DNA from: Candidatus Peribacteraceae bacterium
GTDB lineage: Bacteria > Patescibacteriota > Gracilibacteria > Peribacterales > Peribacteraceae
Direction: 5' to 3'
NCBI GenBank assembly: GCA_028711345.1
Contig: JAQTSK010000013.1
Coordinates: forward strand, 1-34,938
DNA: 34,938 nt
Shown here: positions 30,824 through 34,938 of the stretch, in pieces
How the letters are laid out: every line of letters starts with the position of its first letter
How positions within the stretch are numbered: the first letter of the stretch is position 1
Position numbers and translations under genes: made by a program
The notes under the pieces: model-generated
The model's database searches: none
Seen by the model: the letters and a program-made list of their open reading frames with translations, nothing else
What the model was told of the DNA's origin: nothing

Positions 30824-31120
30824 TCAGCGGCGGGAGGAAGCTGCTTCCAGCACGATCATTCTTCGATCGTGATCATCGAGACGGTGCTGATGTTGGGCCA
30901 TCCTGTCCGCATTGGCTCCGATCACCTCCTGTCGGACAATCTCGATGCCCGTACTGAAGAAGCTTTTCATCTCTTCCTTGGCGGCATGGAAATCTGCTTT
31001 CATGCGCCGTTCAGACTCCGCAATCAATCCGCGGGTCTCATCCATGAACCCCCCGATCATCTCCATGATCATGCGGATATCCTGTTTCGTCGCCGGTGCT
31101 GTGTCGTCTCCTGCAGGCAC
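30824..31120 (-). CDS. Small coiled-coil protein, paralogue of the 92-aa neighbour
   Basis: The protein has 98 residues from a GTG start. The GTG is chosen because TG-G-TACCAT (extended -10) ends exactly 6 nt before it and because the paralogue begins at the same point; a Met at 31219 would add 33 residues that look non-coding. ATKQDIRMIMEMIGGFMDETRGLIAESERRMKADFHAAKEEM leads into the shared EIVRQEV..RLDDHDRRM C-terminus. It lies 21 nt upstream of the paralogue, in tandem. Confidence 0.7.
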   Translation of the reverse strand: MPAGDDTAPATKQDIRMIMEMIGGFMDETRGLIAESERRMKADFHAAKEEMKSFFSTGIEIVRQEVIGANADRMAQHQHRLDDHDRRMIVLEAASSRR

Positions 31121-31274
31121 CCGATCATGGTACCACACGGCACAAATTTTCCGGTCGAAATCGACACGGAATATGCCGGAATTTCTCGCTGTCCCGCGGG
31201 GCGACGGAACGGAATTCAAGGCTTATGAAAGAACAAAATGCACCTTACTGCCTTTATTTCCCTCTCATCCCCCT

Positions 31275-31601
31275 CTATTTCCCGATCATCTTCTTCAGTT
31301 CTTCCTCATCTTCCTTCTTCGCCTTGGCTTCCTCCGCTTTCAATGACGTTCGCTTGGCCGTTTTCACGCGCACATTCACATCGTCTTTGAACGCCTTCAG
31401 CGCGACGTCGAACTTCCTGTATGCCTCGGCGTACCGCGCCATACGCACCGTATGCTCCTCCGGTGTCTCCGCTGCATACTTGGCGTCCAGCACCGGAATA
31501 TTGGCGAGCAGGAGCTCCGGCTCGATCTCCGCCATCAGGAGATCGTAGATCTGCTCTGCGACGAGCTGGTTTGCTGAGGGTGGTGGGGTGGGGGTGGGCA
31601 T
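31275..31601 (-). CDS. Small hydrophilic protein, paralogue of the 29747-30094 product
   Basis: The protein has 108 residues: a Pro/Thr-rich start (MPTPTPPPSAN), then the shared IEPELLLANIPVLDAKYAAETPEEHTVRMARYAEAYRKFD core, and a Lys/Glu-rich helix (LKAEEAKAKKEDEEELKKMIGK). The start is the Met aligned with the paralogue's MPTAQELYDLW. A TACATT lies 4 nt before it, slightly too close for the leaderless pattern. It lies 19 nt downstream of the 113-aa gene. Confidence 0.75.
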   Translation of the reverse strand: MPTPTPPPSANQLVAEQIYDLLMAEIEPELLLANIPVLDAKYAAETPEEHTVRMARYAEAYRKFDVALKAFKDDVNVRVKTAKRTSLKAEEAKAKKEDEEELKKMIGK

Positions 31602-31620
31602 CGGGAATGTAGGAAAGTGA

Positions 31621-31962
31621 TCAGTGTGCGACAGCAGGCTGTGCGCCGCCTCCAATGAGACGTTGGAGTTGCCCAATGGTGTTGGCTGAAACCTGCATCG
31701 TTTTGTCGATGGCCCTGTATGTCCCGCCAACCAGCACTCTGTTGCTCGCTGTTATCGCCCCAACCGGTAATTTTAGTGGTGAAAACGCAGCTGTGGAAAA
31801 TAAACTCCAAAGGGCGGTCCATGTCTTCTTCACTGTATCGGAGACATCATCCACGATGGACGTGTGCTCTTCCGCTCCTTCGGGTTTCGCCAGATTGCTG
31901 AGAGTTTTCACAGCTGATTTGAAGCTCAGACCTGCGCCGGAGGAGGGAGAGGAGGAGGACAT
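31621..31962 (-). CDS. Small Ser/Gly-rich amphipathic protein (113 aa)
   Basis: It starts MSSSSPSSGAGLSFKSAVKTL. A moderately hydrophobic stretch (WTALWSLFSTAAFSPLKLPVGAITASNRVLVGGTYRAIDKTM) suggests membrane contact without a clear single spanning helix. No family recognised. It is located between the 279-aa membrane protein and the 108-aa protein, all on one strand with short gaps, and is likely part of the same operon. Confidence 0.65.
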   Translation of the reverse strand: MSSSSPSSGAGLSFKSAVKTLSNLAKPEGAEEHTSIVDDVSDTVKKTWTALWSLFSTAAFSPLKLPVGAITASNRVLVGGTYRAIDKTMQVSANTIGQLQRLIGGGAQPAVAH

Positions 31963-32021
31963 GGGTGTGCTGTATTTGTGTGTATACGAATGAGGATTCA
32001 GACATGACCGTACATCATTCT

Positions 32022-32861
32022 TCACGCAAACATCGACGTGACAATGCTCTTCCCGATACCCCCGACCCATCCTGCAACATCGATACCCATCGCCTGCAGT
32101 GCGCCTGCTGCTATGGCCGTTGCCCAAACCGGATGCTGTTTTGCCATCTCACCAAGACCACCGATTGCCCGGAAAGGTGCGGCTGCAAGGTGCTTTACAC
32201 CGTATGCACCCAGTGCCAGTGCGCTGGTATTAGCCTGTCCATCCGGACCCTTCAGACCGAGAGGAGTACTGAGACCGCGGACGATCTTCTGCCCGACATA
32301 ATCGGCTGCCACCAAAGGAGACTGCACGATATTGGCCGCCGTGTTGTACCCGACAGTCGCATAATTTTTGATGCCACCCCATGCAGAACCGACTGCGTTG
32401 TTCAATTTCGAGAGAATAGGAAGCTTCTTCAAATATTTCCATGCCAGGAATCCGCCTGCAACGGCAATACCTGCGGGAGGAGCCACCATCAGACCGGCAC
32501 CGATGAGAGTGGGTTTCACCAGATGCTGCCTGACATTTGCTCCGGGGACAGGATCATGGAGTCCGTTCCACTTCAGAAACTCGAACGTCGGCTTGTAGCT
32601 GGTGTCCCCTGTCTCCGGAACCACGGCCTTGACTGCGTCACCGGTCTTCGCAGCCTCAGCATCCACTTTCTTCGCAGCTTCCGCTTCCGCTTTCTTCGCA
32701 CCCGCTGCTGCCGGCGCTTCTTTCTTCTCTGCGGCACCTGCCGCAGCAACTGCCTCCGCCCGTCCTTTGAACAGGAGACCGCAGTCGACATACATCAGAG
32801 AACGAGCGCTGAGGGGCGCTGTTGGATGGCCGGAGAAAAATGTATGTGACATCATGATCAT
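32022..32861 (-). CDS. Gly/Ala-rich membrane protein (279 aa)
   Basis: An Ala/Lys/Glu-rich helical segment (about 35-80, AAEKKEAPAAAGAKKAEAEAAKK) precedes a hydrophobic domain with at least two membrane segments: LIGAGLMVAPPAGIAVAGGFLAW (about 120-142) and, at the C-terminus, WATAIAAGALQAMGIDVAGWVGGIGKSIVTSMFA. There is no signal peptide. TATATT lies 7 nt before the first ATG; two further Met (third and fourth codons) are alternative starts. It begins 14 nt downstream of the 672-aa gene. Its function is unknown. Confidence 0.75.
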   Translation of the reverse strand: MIMMSHTFFSGHPTAPLSARSLMYVDCGLLFKGRAEAVAAAGAAEKKEAPAAAGAKKAEAEAAKKVDAEAAKTGDAVKAVVPETGDTSYKPTFEFLKWNGLHDPVPGANVRQHLVKPTLIGAGLMVAPPAGIAVAGGFLAWKYLKKLPILSKLNNAVGSAWGGIKNYATVGYNTAANIVQSPLVAADYVGQKIVRGLSTPLGLKGPDGQANTSALALGAYGVKHLAAAPFRAIGGLGEMAKQHPVWATAIAAGALQAMGIDVAGWVGGIGKSIVTSMFA

Positions 32862-32875
32862 CTAACGAAATATAT

Positions 32876-34885
32876 TTATTCAGTCTTCTTCTCTGCCCCA
32901 TTCTTTCCTGACATATACGTCACGATCGGTTCCATCCAGCGCCAATACCACTTTTTCTTATCCCAATCCACATTTTGTAAGGGATACGACAACGCTGCGA
33001 GCGCGGCTCCCGCCCCGACTCCTACAAGAGCAGCAGGCGCGATACCGGAGACTCCGCCACCCATAAGCAACATTCCGATCTCCGCAGCTGCAACTCCTCC
33101 GATGGTAACGTTTCCACCTCTCTTGAACCACTGTCCGACCTTATGCTGCGTCGTGCCCTCCCTCTTCCGCTGAATATCCTTCCAGAGACGCTGCGCTTCG
33201 GATGCCCAGACTGTCCTAGCTTTGTTGAGAAATTTTTTTCCTGCTTCGTCGACAGGATCCGTCGTGAATAACTCAACTGATATTTCTTGCGCCATTTCTT
33301 TCTTTTCACTTTCTTCTTTCTTTTTTGCTTTTGCTTCTTCGCCAGTTGCATCAGTCGCTTGTCTTCCAAGCTCTGCCAACAATTCTTTCACATCGGGATC
33401 ACTCATTCTCGTATTATTCATAGCTTTTGCTTGTGCTAAAGCTGCATTGGCTGTCCTCGTTGCTTTTTTCGCTTCCAAATGCTCCCTCTCCGCTTGCGTC
33501 GTTTCCCCCTGTGCACGCGGCTTCCTCATCTTTTTGCCGGTCAAACATCGCCGCAACGGCAACTCCAACGCCACCGCCAATTCTTCCGCGCTCCGGATCT
33601 CCTTATCATCCTTCGCTTTTTTGATAACGTCGGCCGGTATTTTCTTGATGAGTTCGAGAATGTATTCCTCCTGCGATCCTTCTTTCGGCTTCGCCGTGGA
33701 GTCCGCTTCCGTCACCAGACGCGCATCGAACAGACCTCCGGAGAGATCCGTCAGTCCTTTCACGGAGAGAACGGGCTTTCCTTTAGCATCGAACCTCAGT
33801 CCTTTGGGCTTGCCTCTCATAACGTGCAATCCCTTCTGCCCCGCTGCCGTGAGCGCCGAACAAACGACCGGATACCACGAGAATCCCGCGAAGGGACCCA
33901 GAGCGGCGGATAGCGCAAACGCGGAGCTGACGCCCATGACCGTGCGCATGCGCCAAGCTTTGGACTGGTGGAAGTCGAAGAGCGTCTGAGCATATCGCCT
34001 CGCGGCACTCATACGACTCTTGAGAATTCGTTCTTTATCTTCACGATCGGGGGTATCCGCATCCACTTCTTCGATCATGTACTGATCAACCAGCTTCTGC
34101 TGTTCAGCGTTCAGACTGCCGGGATTATCATGCAGATCGATGCACGCCTGCGTGAAGTGAGCGAAGCAGTACTGCTCGTACACCGCCACATTGTCGCCGA
34201 GGGGCGGAACCTGGTGCGGCAAGCAGCCTGCGTGCTCCGCAACCAACTCAATGAAGTGCTCTTCCAGAAAGAAGTCCTCCAGCGTTTCGAAGTCCTCGAC
34301 GGGCGTGCCGATGGCAGCAGCCATATCATCGTTTAATGCCTGATTCCATCTTGGAGTTTCCGTCATTCTTTCACCATCACCTGCAGACTTCGCACATTCG
34401 CTTGCCAAGCAAGATTGGAAATCATGCGCAATATCCTCCTGCTCCTTTTTCGGAATCTCGCCGCGCAACCATTTCAGTGAAACTCCGATGAAAGGAATAT
34501 TTCTCAGGACACCCGTCTGCGCCGCGCACAATGCGATAGTGGTGCTGATATTCGCGAACGCTTGCGTTCCCAAACCTGAAAACGTTTCCGGAATCAATTT
34601 GAACAATGCCGGTTCGAGTACGAAATGCGCCAATCCCACCGGCGCACCCAACCTGACGACCCATTTGTCCACCCATTTCAGCACAGGATTTGTGACGCAT
34701 GCCTGCTCCCATTTGACACGCGCAGCGCTTGTCCGCGTATTCCCGATGTTCCGAGGTGACCGATTCGACGGTGTCACAGAACAGCCAGCGGCATCTATGG
34801 CCGCATCAAGACGCGAACGCGCATTTTCCAACTCACGTCTTGCATCCTCCAATTTACTCTCGGTAGAAACAAAATCACTGTTCAC
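32876..34885 (-). CDS. Large unknown membrane protein (about 669 aa)
   Basis: An N-terminal coiled coil (STESKLEDARRELENARSRLDAAIDAAG) is followed by hydrophobic segments at about 80-145 and 315-350, then a long charged helical region (about 430-560, TQAEREHLEAKKATRTANAALAQAKA; KAKKKEESEKKEM). A Gly/Ala-rich C-terminal hydrophobic segment comes last (about 590-640, AALVGVGAGAALAALSYPL). It is acidic in the middle, with a Cys pair cluster (CLASECAK). I chose the GTG at 34885 because TATCTT precedes it by 7 nt; a TTG at 34894 is in frame, and the frame stays open to the window edge, so an upstream start outside the window is possible. I recognise no family. Confidence 0.75.
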   Translation of the reverse strand: MNSDFVSTESKLEDARRELENARSRLDAAIDAAGCSVTPSNRSPRNIGNTRTSAARVKWEQACVTNPVLKWVDKWVVRLGAPVGLAHFVLEPALFKLIPETFSGLGTQAFANISTTIALCAAQTGVLRNIPFIGVSLKWLRGEIPKKEQEDIAHDFQSCLASECAKSAGDGERMTETPRWNQALNDDMAAAIGTPVEDFETLEDFFLEEHFIELVAEHAGCLPHQVPPLGDNVAVYEQYCFAHFTQACIDLHDNPGSLNAEQQKLVDQYMIEEVDADTPDREDKERILKSRMSAARRYAQTLFDFHQSKAWRMRTVMGVSSAFALSAALGPFAGFSWYPVVCSALTAAGQKGLHVMRGKPKGLRFDAKGKPVLSVKGLTDLSGGLFDARLVTEADSTAKPKEGSQEEYILELIKKIPADVIKKAKDDKEIRSAEELAVALELPLRRCLTGKKMRKPRAQGETTQAEREHLEAKKATRTANAALAQAKAMNNTRMSDPDVKELLAELGRQATDATGEEAKAKKKEESEKKEMAQEISVELFTTDPVDEAGKKFLNKARTVWASEAQRLWKDIQRKREGTTQHKVGQWFKRGGNVTIGGVAAAEIGMLLMGGGVSGIAPAALVGVGAGAALAALSYPLQNVDWDKKKWYWRWMEPIVTYMSGKNGAEKKTE

Positions 34886-34938
34886 ATCTTTCAAGATAAC
34901 CTGGAATGTCCTTTCGTTATTCTGATTTATTTTTAAAA

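Overview
The window (about 54% GC by eye, standard stop codons, no phage or plasmid genes) looks like a chromosomal segment of a Candidate Phyla Radiation (Patescibacteria) bacterium. The best guess is the Peregrinibacteria/Peribacteria lineage. This rests on very large secreted proteins built from DUF4215, dockerin/EF-hand and DUF11-like modules, a DUF5667-type membrane protein, an orphan F420-ligase-like gene, an S12 with an unusual insertion, and a long run of hypothetical genes. The lineage is an inference; no rRNA gene is present to settle it.

Layout. (1) 0.1-11.6 kb, all minus strand: a small Cys-containing membrane protein, a 2162-residue exported modular protein with two copies of a ~550-residue module, a 1169-residue single-pass membrane protein with a huge Cys-rich and EF-hand exterior, and an ECF-type sigma factor whose stop overlaps the start of that membrane protein (ATGA). 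The last pair resembles a sigma factor with a transmembrane sensor/anti-sigma partner. (2) 11.7-17.9 kb, minus: a DUF3592 protein, rpsG, rpsL, rpoC (without rpoB, fusA or tuf beside them) and a small hypothetical gene. (3) 18-25 kb: a phospholipase-D-family enzyme, a double glycosyltransferase, a zinc-ribbon protein, a basic-tailed membrane protein, a CofE-like ligase and a PurN-like formyltransferase. (4) 25.3-27.4 kb, minus: a ferredoxin-NADP-reductase-like flavoprotein and carA. (5) 27.6-34.9 kb, minus: eight genes of unknown function, with two paralogous pairs, Gly/Ala-rich membrane proteins and one protein with a short collagen-like stretch.

Two genome-wide features stand out. First, Shine-Dalgarno sequences are absent from the starts I inspected. 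At eleven starts a TANNNT box sits 6-8 nt before the start codon, which predicts mostly leaderless mRNAs; a few genes instead have conventional TTGACA-type promoters with leaders. Second, gene 3' ends carry short tandem arrays of 7-9 nt units (a conserved core plus two variable bases), arranged as inverted arms that can fold. One 9-nt-unit family is a true dispersed palindromic element (about four copies). One copy lies in frame inside the CofE-like coding sequence, much like Rickettsia palindromic elements. Similar short-unit arrays also interrupt carA and the PurN-like gene in frame. I regard this repeat system as the most likely undescribed feature of the window.
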